Source: DAISLF01 sp964517345
Lineage (GTDB): Bacteria; Patescibacteriota; Gracilibacteria; Peribacterales; Peribacteraceae
DNA: 18,726 bases
Assembly (NCBI GenBank): GCA_964517345.1
Contig: CAZFBZ010000028.1
Location: 1 to 18,726, forward strand
Reading direction: 5' to 3'
Part shown: piece after piece, positions 1 to 6,982 of the stretch
Numbering within the stretch: position 1 is the first letter of the stretch
How the letters are laid out: every line of letters starts with the position of its first letter
The notes under the pieces: model-generated
Seen by the model: the letters and a program-made list of their open reading frames with translations, nothing else
Databases searched by the model: none
Told to the model about the DNA's origin: nothing
Program-made: the position numbers and the translations under genes

Positions 1-291
1 GACTACGCCTCGGCGCGCGCGGTGCTCATCTCCCGCGGCGCACACGAAATCGCCCCCAACGAAACAGTGGTCAAAGTCTCCGTCAAAATCTCCGAGGGCT
101 ACCGCGCTCTCGTCCGCGCGTACAAGGCCGGCCTGGCGGGCGACCTCAAGACCGTCGTGAAACTTTCCTCGGACGCCTGGTACCTGGGCGAACAGGCCAA
201 GAAACTGTCGACGAGCGCCACGGATCTCGCCACGCAGCTCCAGACTTACGCCTCGAACTTCGCCAAGGAGGCCCGGGCGCATATGAACTGA
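1..291 (+). CDS. C-terminal fragment of an unknown protein (5' truncated)
   Basis: The frame is open from base 1 to a TGA at 289-291. The visible GTG at 22 is probably internal, because the coding frame continues upstream of it to the window edge. The 96 visible residues look like a helical tail rich in Ala, Lys and Leu, with no Cys, no membrane segment and no motif I recognise. Codons prefer G or C at the third position like the neighbouring genes, so it is very likely real coding sequence. A hairpin followed by six T lies just after the stop, so this gene ends its own transcript and is not part of the following unit. The function cannot be assigned from this fragment. Confidence 0.75.
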   Translation, partial: DYASARAVLISRGAHEIAPNETVVKVSVKISEGYRALVRAYKAGLAGDLKTVVKLSSDAWYLGEQAKKLSTSATDLATQLQTYASNFAKEARAHMN

Positions 292-292
292 G

Positions 293-319
293 CCAGCGGT
301 TGAGACCGCCCGGTTTTTT
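293..319 (+). terminator. Rho-independent terminator after the first gene
   Basis: GCGGT (296-300) pairs with ACCGC (305-309) around a TGAG loop. CC (293-294) can pair with GG (312-313) across a small internal loop, which places the stem directly against six T (314-319). It starts two bases after the TGA at 289-291. A second, weaker stem (AGGAT with ATCCT, about 327-345, then TCTTTT) follows and may act as a backup. Confidence 0.6.
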
Positions 320-408
320 CCCCTGAGGATGAGCGAAAATCCTTCTTTTCAGTGTTCATGACGCCCGCTGCGGGCATCAGGGGGGAGATGGATTTACAGT
401 GCCAATTA

Positions 409-417
409 TGGTACAAT
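409..417 (+). promoter_or_regulatory. Extended -10 promoter for the gene at 426
   Basis: TG-G-TACAAT (409-417) is an extended -10 element with five of six hexamer matches. No convincing -35 lies at 16-18 bp; a TTTACA at 393-398 is only 13 bp away. The hexamer ends eight bases before the ATG at 426, so the expected transcription start falls on or just before the start codon. No Shine-Dalgarno sequence precedes that ATG. This suggests a leaderless transcript. Confidence 0.5.
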
Positions 418-425
418 ATTCCATT

Positions 426-827
426 ATGCCGGACGTCGCAGGAGAACTCGGCCAGACCGCAAAGAACTTGATCGCACCGATCAAGAACCCCCGCGGCAAC
501 GGATTCGTCGACCAGGCGGCCAACGCCGTGAGCGATACGGCCGTGTCCGTCGTCACCGAACCGGTCCGTCTCGGCTACAAACTGCTTCTGGAACCCACCG
601 GGAAGCTCGCGATCAATACAGTAAAAGAGGGAGTCCGTCTCGCCCTGAACACGACACTGCTCGCGCTGCGCAGCATCCCGTTCATCCCCGTGCCGGGACG
701 CTCTTCTCCGGCGAGTTTGTATGATGTACGGTTGAACACGAATGGCACAGCCGGACAACCGCTCATCTCCTTCGCCCCTCCCTCCAGCGTTCCGCGCCCG
801 GATAGTGCGGGGAGCGGGCCGCGGTAA
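426..827 (+). CDS. Hypothetical protein, 133 aa
   Basis: No family is recognised. The product is 133 residues. The first ~100 residues form probable amphipathic helices rich in Ala, Val and Leu (around residues 28-85), followed by a Pro- and Ser-rich tail. Third codon positions favour G/C along the whole length, which supports real coding. I chose ATG 426 rather than the in-frame GTG 399, because the extended -10 element at 409-417 lies between them. The last 86 bases overlap the riboflavin kinase gene in another frame; that is far longer than the 4-14 nt overlaps elsewhere in the window, so the C-terminal ~28 residues may be a read-on tail. It is likely the first gene of the plus-strand unit running to 3574. 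Confidence 0.55.
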   Translation: MPDVAGELGQTAKNLIAPIKNPRGNGFVDQAANAVSDTAVSVVTEPVRLGYKLLLEPTGKLAINTVKEGVRLALNTTLLALRSIPFIPVPGRSSPASLYDVRLNTNGTAGQPLISFAPPSSVPRPDSAGSGPR

Positions 828-1188
828 GCAGATCGGCGTCCCGACGCTCAATCTGGATCTCGCCGGCGTCCCGGACGGTTTTGCCGAGGGAGTCTATGCA
901 TGCGCCGCGTGGCTGGACAATGATCCGGTGCCGCTTCGCGGAGCACTGCATTACGGTCCGCGTCCGGTTTTCAACGACTCCGTCACCTGCGAAGTCTATC
1001 TGCTGGATGGCGCGCCGCCGTCTGAAGCGGCATTGGTCCGCGTGGAAGTGATCGAACGCCTGCGCGGCGTGGAGGATTTTCCGACCCCTGAGGCACTGGT
1101 GGAACAAATTCGCAATGATGTACGACGCACGGAGAAGATTTTGGACCGGGAATCCGTCCGTCTCGGCTTCAAAAAGGGCGCGGTTTGA
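742..1188 (+). CDS. Riboflavin kinase (flavokinase), single-domain
   Basis: It phosphorylates riboflavin to FMN with ATP in the cytoplasm. The 148-residue protein matches the C-terminal flavokinase domain of bacterial RibF. Visible features are the Gly-rich nucleotide loop and PTxN motif (GRGKQIGVPTLNL, about residues 26-38), the GVYA strand near 51, the substrate-side segment YGPRPVFN near 72, and the catalytic Glu in CEVYLLD near 84. It lacks the N-terminal FMN adenylyltransferase domain of ordinary bifunctional RibF (about 300 residues), so FAD must be made by another enzyme or taken up. ATG 742 is needed to keep the first strand. A TATGAT at 720-725 could be a -10 giving a short leader. 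No FMN riboswitch precedes it. Its stop region is followed closely by the Mur ligase. Confidence 0.85.
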   Translation: MAQPDNRSSPSPLPPAFRARIVRGAGRGKQIGVPTLNLDLAGVPDGFAEGVYACAAWLDNDPVPLRGALHYGPRPVFNDSVTCEVYLLDGAPPSEAALVRVEVIERLRGVEDFPTPEALVEQIRNDVRRTEKILDRESVRLGFKKGAV

Positions 1189-1202
1189 TCCAGACTGTGG
1201 CC

Positions 1203-2537
1203 ATGGCACCCGCGGCGCTCCGGCGACTCAAGAAGCTTCTGCCTGACCGGCATCCGCTCCGTTTGTTGTGGCATCGGCTCAAGGCATTCATTGCAGCACT
1301 GCGCTGCGGCTTCCCCGCGCGCAGGCTCACAGTCATCGGCATCACAGGCACGGACGGCAAGACGACGACGGTCGGCATGGTCGCGCACATCCTGCAGGAG
1401 TGCGGTGTTCCGGCAGGCGCGCTTTCCACGGCATTCTTCCGCGTGAAGGGAGACGTCACCTGGAACGCAACGCAGAAGACATCGCCGTCACCGGCGGTCA
1501 TTCAATCATTCCTCAAAAAACTGACAGTGTCCGGCTGCACGCACGCGGTGCTGGAGTGCTCGTCGCATGGACTCACGCAGGGCAGAGTCGCATGGACCTG
1601 GCCCGCGATCGCCGCTATCACCAACACATCGCCGGAGCACCTGGATTACCATGGCACGATGGAACGCTACCGCGCCGACAAAGGCCGGCTCTTCCGCATG
1701 CTGCGCACAAACGGCACCAAAGTCCTCAACGCTGATGACGCGACGTACTCGCTCTATCATCCGCTGCAGGGCAGGACCGTATCGTATTCCGCAAAAGCCG
1801 ATATGAAGGACTCAGGCGATCTGCGCCTCTGGATCACCGATATGACTGCTGACACGTCCGGCGTGTCTGCAACGCTGCATCGCAGCGGCGATACGCAGAC
1901 ACGGCGCCTGGAGTTGCCGGTCGCGGGAGCGTTCAACCTGGAGAACGCCCTTTGTGCGCTTGGATGCGCGCTTGGAGCTGGCATCGATCTCGATCGCGCG
2001 GTGACATCGCTCAAGAGCTTCCATGGCGTACCCGGACGCATCGAGCGGATTGATGCCGGTCAGCCGTTCTCGGTCTTCGTGGATTTCACGGTCACACCGG
2101 CATCCTACAAACGCACGCTGGCGACGCTGCGCGACTCGCTGTCCGCGGGCAAACGCCTGCTTGTGCTCACCGGCAGCTGCGGTGACCGCATGCGCGAGAA
2201 ACGGCCGGAAGTGGGGAAGATTTGCGGCGAGATCGCCGACGTAGTCGTCGTGAGTAACGAGGATCCGTACACCGAAAATCCCGACAAGATTATCGACGAG
2301 GTCTACGCCGGACTCGCCGGAACGCGTGCCGAAGCGCATCGCATTCCGGACCGCATGGAGGCGATCAAGTTTCTCTTCCTGCAGGCCAAACCGGGCGACG
2401 CCGTGATCCTGTGCGGCAAGGGCAGCGACACGACCATGTGGGTGAAGACGGGCCAGGTCCCCTGGAACGAACGTCAGATCGCACGCGATCTGCTTGTGGC
2501 GATGTCTGCAATGTCGGCTTCCTCGCCGCGCGCATGA
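1203..2537 (+). CDS. MurE-like Mur ligase lacking the N-terminal domain
   Basis: Mur ligases add an amino acid to a UDP-MurNAc-peptide, using ATP, during cytoplasmic peptidoglycan precursor synthesis. The 444-residue protein has the ATP-binding loop GITGTDGKTTT (about residues 46-56), the MurE-type stretch ECSSHGLTQGRV near 120, TNTSPEHLDYHGT with the conserved His, and the C-terminal ligase domain with LTGSCGDRMREKRP and GKGSDT. Only about 45 residues precede the ATP loop, so the UDP-binding N-terminal domain of classical MurE (near 490 residues) is missing. The DNPR box, whose Arg contacts meso-diaminopimelate, reads EDPY here. Either the substrate differs, or this is a CPR-type paralogue. 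The frame also opens at TTG 1185 inside the previous stop; ATG 1203 is preferred. It overlaps RNase HII by ATGA. Confidence 0.85.
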   Translation: MAPAALRRLKKLLPDRHPLRLLWHRLKAFIAALRCGFPARRLTVIGITGTDGKTTTVGMVAHILQECGVPAGALSTAFFRVKGDVTWNATQKTSPSPAVIQSFLKKLTVSGCTHAVLECSSHGLTQGRVAWTWPAIAAITNTSPEHLDYHGTMERYRADKGRLFRMLRTNGTKVLNADDATYSLYHPLQGRTVSYSAKADMKDSGDLRLWITDMTADTSGVSATLHRSGDTQTRRLELPVAGAFNLENALCALGCALGAGIDLDRAVTSLKSFHGVPGRIERIDAGQPFSVFVDFTVTPASYKRTLATLRDSLSAGKRLLVLTGSCGDRMREKRPEVGKICGEIADVVVVSNEDPYTENPDKIIDEVYAGLAGTRAEAHRIPDRMEAIKFLFLQAKPGDAVILCGKGSDTTMWVKTGQVPWNERQIARDLLVAMSAMSASSPRA

Positions 2538-3178
2538 CGGCCGCCGGGCGCATCGTCGCCGGCATCGACGAGGCGGGGCGCGGGGCGCTGGCAGGACCGG
2601 TCGTGGCGGGCGCGTGCGTTATCCGGACCGAGCTCTTCACGGTGCGCGGAGGCGGCTGGTCACCCCTCAGGCGCAACAAGACCGCATGCGTCATCGCCGA
2701 CAGCAAGCAGCTCACTCCCGAACAGCGAGAACGCGCTTTCGCGTGGATCACGGCGCACTGCGCCTGGGGCGTGGGCATGGCGGATGCTGCCGAAATCGAA
2801 CGGATCGGGATTCTGCGTGCCAACGAGCAGGCCATGCGTCGCGCGGTGGAGCATCTGCGTACCGTGCTGGAACCCGCGCTGCTGCGCATCGACGGTTCGG
2901 ACAATTTCCGGTTCGCAATTCCCCACGAGTCCATCGTCCGGGGCGATCAGACCGAGCCCGAGATCGCCGCGGCGTCAATCGTCGCCAAATGCACGAGGGA
3001 CAGCCTGATGGTCGCTGCGCATGCGGAGCATCCCGTCTACGGGTTCGATCGCCACAAGGGCTACGGTTCCGAAGAGCACATCGCGGCGATTCGCACGCAC
3101 GGTCCATGCGTTCTGCATCGCCCGTACTTCCTCACACGTATCCTGAACCCGGAGCCGCAACTCACGCTCACTTTCTGA
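2534..3178 (+). CDS. rnhB: Ribonuclease HII
   Basis: It cleaves the RNA strand of RNA-DNA hybrids and removes misincorporated ribonucleotides from DNA. The protein has 214 residues, normal for RNase HII. The metal-binding acidic residues are visible: Asp12 and Glu13 in GIDEAGRG, Asp120 in RIDGSD, and Asp138 in IVRGDQTEPEIAAASIVAK. DSKQLTPEQRE (about 56-66) and the C-terminal YGFDRHKGYG motif are also typical. About a dozen extra residues (near 36-48, Gly/Arg-rich) precede the DSKQL segment. The start is ATG 2534, in a four-base ATGA overlap with the Mur ligase stop, which implies translational coupling. The same frame stays open upstream to 2411, but that stretch lies inside the ligase and has no family similarity. 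Confidence 0.95.
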   Translation: MTAAGRIVAGIDEAGRGALAGPVVAGACVIRTELFTVRGGGWSPLRRNKTACVIADSKQLTPEQRERAFAWITAHCAWGVGMADAAEIERIGILRANEQAMRRAVEHLRTVLEPALLRIDGSDNFRFAIPHESIVRGDQTEPEIAAASIVAKCTRDSLMVAAHAEHPVYGFDRHKGYGSEEHIAAIRTHGPCVLHRPYFLTRILNPEPQLTLTF

Positions 3179-3181
3179 TCC

Positions 3182-3574
3182 ATGCGCCAACAGCATCCCC
3201 ATACGCGGCAGTCACCCCATTGGATAGCGCTGATCGGGCTCACATGCCTGATCGGCGCCGTCAGCGTCTGGTCGCTGGTTGAATACGTGCGCACGGGCGA
3301 GGAGAACTGGCTGCACCAGGGGTTGTCACTGTTCTACCGCCCGGTGCTCGCCGTTTGCGGCGCTCTGCTGCCGCTCGACCTCATCGGCTCCGGACCGTTT
3401 GGCGATGCCGTGCTGTTCCTTCTCATCTCGGCTTTCTGCATCGCGTGGGTGCTCTCGCTTCTCATCCTCGCGGCATCATGGACCGGACTCATCCGGCGCA
3501 AGGGTTGGATGCAGCTGAGCCTCGTTTACGTCGCCGCTGTCGCGTTCCTGTCCGCATTCCTATTGCTCGTCTGA
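3182..3574 (+). CDS. Small polytopic membrane protein, unknown function
   Basis: The 130-residue protein is strongly hydrophobic, with four probable membrane helices at about 14-35, 50-68, 74-100 and 108-130. A short polar N-terminus is rich in Gln and His, and a basic loop (RRKG) lies near 105. I recognise no family; the layout of a small four-helix protein is consistent with many uncharacterised CPR membrane proteins and, in shape, with pilin-operon TrbC/VirB2-like proteins, but no motif decides this. It starts three bases after the RNase HII stop, so it is the last gene of the plus-strand unit. Its last 49 bases overlap the 3' end of lgt on the other strand. Confidence 0.7.
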   Translation: MRQQHPHTRQSPHWIALIGLTCLIGAVSVWSLVEYVRTGEENWLHQGLSLFYRPVLAVCGALLPLDLIGSGPFGDAVLFLLISAFCIAWVLSLLILAASWTGLIRRKGWMQLSLVYVAAVAFLSAFLLLV

Positions 3575-4365
3575 GAGTCCGCCGGCAACGCGGACCGTCG
3601 CAGAACACACCAGAGAATCACGCCAGCGATGAAGAGCGGGATGGACAGAGTCTGTCCGCGCGTCAGGGCAACGGGGCCGAGTTCCGTCAGCGGATACTGC
3701 TGTTCGCGGAGGAATTCAACGAGCGTGCGCCCGATGCCGTAGAGCATCAGAAAAAGCGCGAAGCTGCGGCCAGGCCGGATGGGCCGCGCGTGTCGCATAT
3801 AGAGATAGCATGCCAGCGCGATCGTGAGGTCTTTGAGCACTGCATAGATCTGCGTGGGATGACGCAGGCCGTCCACGCCGGGAACGCTGATGGCCCAGGG
3901 CAGCGCCGTCACCGTGCCATAGAGTTCCTGATTGATGAAATTCCCGACGCGTCCGAACGCGAGGCCCAGCGCCGCGGGCACGACGACGACGTCGGCGAGG
4001 ACCATCGGATGCATGTGCAGTTTTTTGCAGGAATACCAGAGCGCAAGCACAACGCCGAGGAACCCGCCATGAAATGACATGCCGCCCTGCCAGACCGCAA
4101 AGATTTCCAGCGGATGCGCCACGAAATACTGCGGCTCATAGAAGAACACGTACCCCAGGCGCCCGCCGACGATCACGCCGAGAACGCAGTACGAGACAAT
4201 TGTCAGCCACTGGTCGCGGGTCAGATCGAGCCGCCGGTATGTCTGCAGCCGCGGCAGGAGCACAATCGCCACGACAAACGAGAGCAGATACAGCAAGCCA
4301 TACCAATGGATACCGAAACCGAAGATCTGCAGCGCAATTGCGCGGGACGGAAAAAGCTCAAACAT
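3526..4365 (-). CDS. lgt: Prolipoprotein diacylglyceryl transferase (Lgt)
   Basis: It moves diacylglycerol from phosphatidylglycerol to the lipobox cysteine of prolipoproteins, in the cytoplasmic membrane. The 279-residue length is standard. Visible family features are an N-terminal WYGLLY-type helix, GGMSFHGG with the conserved His, the Lgt signature GRVGNFINQELYG, RHPTQIY, and GRTLVEFLRE with a conserved Arg; about seven membrane helices can be placed. The C-terminal ~20 residues are polar and rich in Asn, Ala and Thr. It begins 23 bases after the GT-C-like gene ends and is probably the last gene of that unit, although a TAGCAT six bases before the ATG could drive it separately. The lipobox protein at 11194-12191 is a plausible local substrate. 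The 3' end overlaps the convergent membrane-protein gene by 49 bases. Confidence 0.95.
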   Translation of the reverse strand: MFELFPSRAIALQIFGFGIHWYGLLYLLSFVVAIVLLPRLQTYRRLDLTRDQWLTIVSYCVLGVIVGGRLGYVFFYEPQYFVAHPLEIFAVWQGGMSFHGGFLGVVLALWYSCKKLHMHPMVLADVVVVPAALGLAFGRVGNFINQELYGTVTALPWAISVPGVDGLRHPTQIYAVLKDLTIALACYLYMRHARPIRPGRSFALFLMLYGIGRTLVEFLREQQYPLTELGPVALTRGQTLSIPLFIAGVILWCVLRRSALPADSQTSNRNADRNATAAT

Positions 4366-4371
4366 GAGCGC

Positions 4372-4377
4372 ATGCTA
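4372..4377 (-). promoter_or_regulatory. Possible -10 element (TAGCAT) just upstream of lgt
   Basis: On the minus strand TAGCAT ends six bases before the lgt ATG. It keeps the three most conserved -10 positions (T, A and the final T), with four of six matches overall. No -35 was found. It fits the close-to-ATG pattern seen at other unit starts but could be chance, since lgt can also be read from the upstream gene. Confidence 0.3.
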
Positions 4378-4388
4378 ATACAACCGGC

Positions 4389-5909
4389 TCAGCAGCGCGA
4401 CCGGTACAGGCCTTCTTCCACCGGCTCCAGACACGGATCCGCAAGGAGTTTTGTCGCGGTCTCGCCGTAAAACTCCAGAAACAACCGGGACGTGACGACG
4501 TATGCAGGCTTCGGGAGAGCAGTGAGAAGGGTTTTACGCTCAGCAGACGATCCGACGAGGAACCGCGTCCAGCCCGCCTCATCCCATGGCGACAGGAACA
4601 CTCCGGGGGCGCCCACGGCCTGATCCGGCAACCAGCCGAGCACCCACGGGGCGATCTGCGGGTCGAGCGCGAGGACGAGCGCGCCGGGTTCCAGACGCGC
4701 CGCGTAGCCCTCGAATCTCTTCAGTGTCTCCGTTCCCACCTCAGGTTGTACGGGAGGCGGAAAGTATCCGGCACACAACACGGGGAAAACCGGACAGACG
4801 GTCACAAATGGCGTGGCCGTCGAGACAAGCAGAACACCCTGGAGCAGCAACGGCACGCCGAGCACGGGAAGAACATGCCTGGGCAGACGCTTCATAACCC
4901 AGACGAACCCTTCGGCGGCATACGGAATCAGGAAGAAATCCAGCTGCAGGAGAAAACGCCGATAGAAGAGCAGACGCAGCACGCAGAAGAGTCCTGCCCA
5001 TGCCGCAGCAAGGAACCATGGTGATGACCAGTCGGCTTTTGCGCGCACGGCAAGGCCGGCAACGGCAAACGTCAGCGAAACGCAGGAAAAGATGAGGTAA
5101 AACGAGGCGGGCGGGAACGAGCCGCCGGCGGAATCCTGGGCGAAGAGCGCGGACAGATTGGCGCCGACGGCCAGTTGCCACACCGGCAGGTACCAGAGCG
5201 CGCCTAGCGCGCCGATCGCAAGCACCGCCAGCGCCGGAAAAAGTATCTGGCGCATATTCAGACGTCCTTTGCGCACTGCGAGGATCACGACATACGATCC
5301 GAATGCGAGACCGAGCAGCAGGCCTGTCTGATGGTGTGTGGCCACGGCGAGCACGCCCCAGAGCGCAGTCCACCAGGACTTCCGTTCCAGTGCGTCGAAG
5401 GCAAGCACGCAGAACAGCAGTGCGAGCAGGGTTTTCCAATACATGGCGACGAATCCGTGGAACTGGGCGATGGAAAGCACCGAGAAGAGCAGCACGCCGA
5501 CGCCCACCAGTGCACTGCGGCGTTTGCCCCACGTGCACGCGAGCACGCAGGCGAGGACAACGGGCATCAGATTCCAGATCCAGCCGATCAGCCAATCGAC
5601 CGGCAGGCCGAGGCGGAGGAGAATCGTCGAAAAGAAATATAACCCGAGCGGCTGCGACGCGGCCCACGCTTCCATCGGGGCAATCCAGAACGGCGGGAAG
5701 CCCGCCGCATGGCGGATGAACAGATACCGGTAAATGCCTGGGTCGTACCCAAGGGGCACGCCGTACACGAGCGTCCAGCAGTATTTGATGACGAGCGCCA
5801 CGACCAGCAGAGCCGTGCACACCCGGAGCATTGTCATCTGCCTGTGCGAAGCCGCGGACGCGGAACTCATTGCGTGCTTCACCTTACGCTTTTCCGTGCC
5901 CGGCGTCAT
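4389..5909 (-). CDS. Polytopic membrane protein, GT-C-type glycosyltransferase-like
   Basis: The protein has about 506 residues and ten or more hydrophobic helices filling most of residues 28-400, then a soluble, partly polar C-terminal domain of about 100 residues. The first extracytoplasmic loop carries GYDPGIYRY; an Asp in that loop is the hallmark of GT-C enzymes, which use polyprenyl-phosphate sugars, but I see no specific family signature. The two upstream GT4 genes support a role in surface glycan assembly. It starts at ATG 5909 in an ATGA overlap with the preceding glycosyltransferase. An in-frame ATG at 5870, preceded by AAGGTG, is the main alternative and would remove 13 basic residues. 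The frame is open to 6446, but that part belongs to the neighbouring gene in another frame. Confidence 0.75.
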   Translation of the reverse strand: MTPGTEKRKVKHAMSSASAASHRQMTMLRVCTALLVVALVIKYCWTLVYGVPLGYDPGIYRYLFIRHAAGFPPFWIAPMEAWAASQPLGLYFFSTILLRLGLPVDWLIGWIWNLMPVVLACVLACTWGKRRSALVGVGVLLFSVLSIAQFHGFVAMYWKTLLALLFCVLAFDALERKSWWTALWGVLAVATHHQTGLLLGLAFGSYVVILAVRKGRLNMRQILFPALAVLAIGALGALWYLPVWQLAVGANLSALFAQDSAGGSFPPASFYLIFSCVSLTFAVAGLAVRAKADWSSPWFLAAAWAGLFCVLRLLFYRRFLLQLDFFLIPYAAEGFVWVMKRLPRHVLPVLGVPLLLQGVLLVSTATPFVTVCPVFPVLCAGYFPPPVQPEVGTETLKRFEGYAARLEPGALVLALDPQIAPWVLGWLPDQAVGAPGVFLSPWDEAGWTRFLVGSSAERKTLLTALPKPAYVVTSRLFLEFYGETATKLLADPCLEPVEEGLYRSRC

Positions 5910-6982
5910 GCGGAGAGCACCGCCCCGACCGCATCCAGCCAGGCCTGTTGCGCTCCTGATGCTTTCCGAAGAATTGCGCGCCGCCCGTTGTCTCCGAGGA
6001 GCGCACGGAGCGCATCGTCCTGCAGCAGGGTACTGATGGCTTCGCCCCACAGGTCCGCGTGACCCGCCCGAACACGCCAGCCGGTTTCGTTGTGTGCGAC
6101 AAGCGAGCGTAGTCCGTCGCAATCCGAGGCGATCACGGGAGTCCCGGCCATTTGCGCTTCGGCTGCGGCGAGACCGTATCCTTCCAGATACGACGGACAG
6201 AGGGCGAGTGACGCCCGACGGACGAGCGCGACAAGATCGCCCAGTGGCAAACGCGGGATATGCGTCACCCCGACCGGCAGCCGTCCGTGCGACCCCTCGC
6301 CGACAAGAACAAGATGCGCGCCCGGATGACGCTGCACGACGGAGAGCCATGCCTTCAGCAGCATCGCCACCCCCTTGCGGCGATCGAGCCGTCCGACGCA
6401 TACGCACAACAGCGGCACGCGCAGCGGGTCGGGTTGCGCCGTCCACTCATCGGGGCGCAGGATCTGGGGAAGAAGCACGACCGACTCCGGCGCGAATCCG
6501 TAGTCGCGGATGAGAACGTTCCGTGCGTCATCGGAGTAGCAGAAAATGCGGTCCGCGAATCCCAGGGTGCGCCGCTCCGGACCGATAAACATCTTCTTCC
6601 ACGCCTCCCCAGGCACCGAGCGTGATTGCTGGAGATACGTGTGATAGACAACAGCCACGAGGCGCCGGACAGGCGGACGGCTGCCCAGGAAAATGCCCCC
6701 GGGACCGACAGGAACGAGCAGACTATCCAGTGGCTCTTTCTTCAGACGCTCACGCAGGGGGCGTCCGAGCAGCAGAGAAAACAACACATGACCGCCATTG
6801 CGCCTGATCGAAGGCAGGAGCGGCAGCTGTCCCACGCCGGGGCGCGGAGAGAACACGCGCAGGCGGTATCCTGCCCGATGCAGGACGGCGACATCTTCCT
6901 GCAGCGCCCTCCCAAGCCCGCCGCGCGGCTCGTTGAAATCCCATGTGAGCAAGCCGATGCACTTCGTGTTACAGGAGTGCAT
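5906..6982 (-). CDS. GT4-family glycosyltransferase (second of a pair)
   Basis: The 358-residue protein has the GT-B organisation: an N-terminal acceptor half starting with a GGLGRALQ loop near residues 18-25, and a C-terminal nucleotide-sugar half. The latter shows VGRLDRRKG and the GT4 motif LEGYGLAAAEA, in which two Glu are spaced by seven residues (EX7E), followed by AGTPVIASDCDG. Retaining transfer of a sugar from an NDP-sugar on the cytoplasmic face of the membrane is expected; donor and acceptor cannot be read from sequence. ATG 6982 overlaps the end of the upstream GT4 gene by 14 bases, and its stop overlaps the GT-C-like gene by four, so the three are coupled. The frame stays open far upstream (to 7318), overlapping the first GT4, but the family N-terminus begins at 6982. 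Confidence 0.88.
   Translation of the reverse strand: MHSCNTKCIGLLTWDFNEPRGGLGRALQEDVAVLHRAGYRLRVFSPRPGVGQLPLLPSIRRNGGHVLFSLLLGRPLRERLKKEPLDSLLVPVGPGGIFLGSRPPVRRLVAVVYHTYLQQSRSVPGEAWKKMFIGPERRTLGFADRIFCYSDDARNVLIRDYGFAPESVVLLPQILRPDEWTAQPDPLRVPLLCVCVGRLDRRKGVAMLLKAWLSVVQRHPGAHLVLVGEGSHGRLPVGVTHIPRLPLGDLVALVRRASLALCPSYLEGYGLAAAEAQMAGTPVIASDCDGLRSLVAHNETGWRVRAGHADLWGEAISTLLQDDALRALLGDNGRRAILRKASGAQQAWLDAVGAVLSA

Noticed and set aside
359..379. TGA-c-GCCCG-CTG-CGGGC-a-TCA hairpin as a terminator or riboswitch
   Set aside because: No T-run follows it, and it lies just before the promoter of the next gene. It may be a protein-binding palindrome, but nothing supports a function. No FMN riboswitch elements are present before the riboflavin kinase.
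2411..2533. Longer RNase HII start
   Set aside because: The extension lies within the Mur ligase and precedes the universal GIDEAGRG start region by far more than in any RNase HII; ATG 2534 gives the usual short N-terminus.
3355..4077. Plus-strand open frame antisense to lgt
   Set aside because: Lgt on the minus strand carries the full family signature; the plus-strand translation is Arg/Gln-rich and featureless.
5910..6446. N-terminal extension of the GT-C-like frame
   Set aside because: This part is Arg/Gly/Ala-rich and overlaps the GT4 gene, which has clear family motifs. The ATGA overlap at 5909 gives a natural start.
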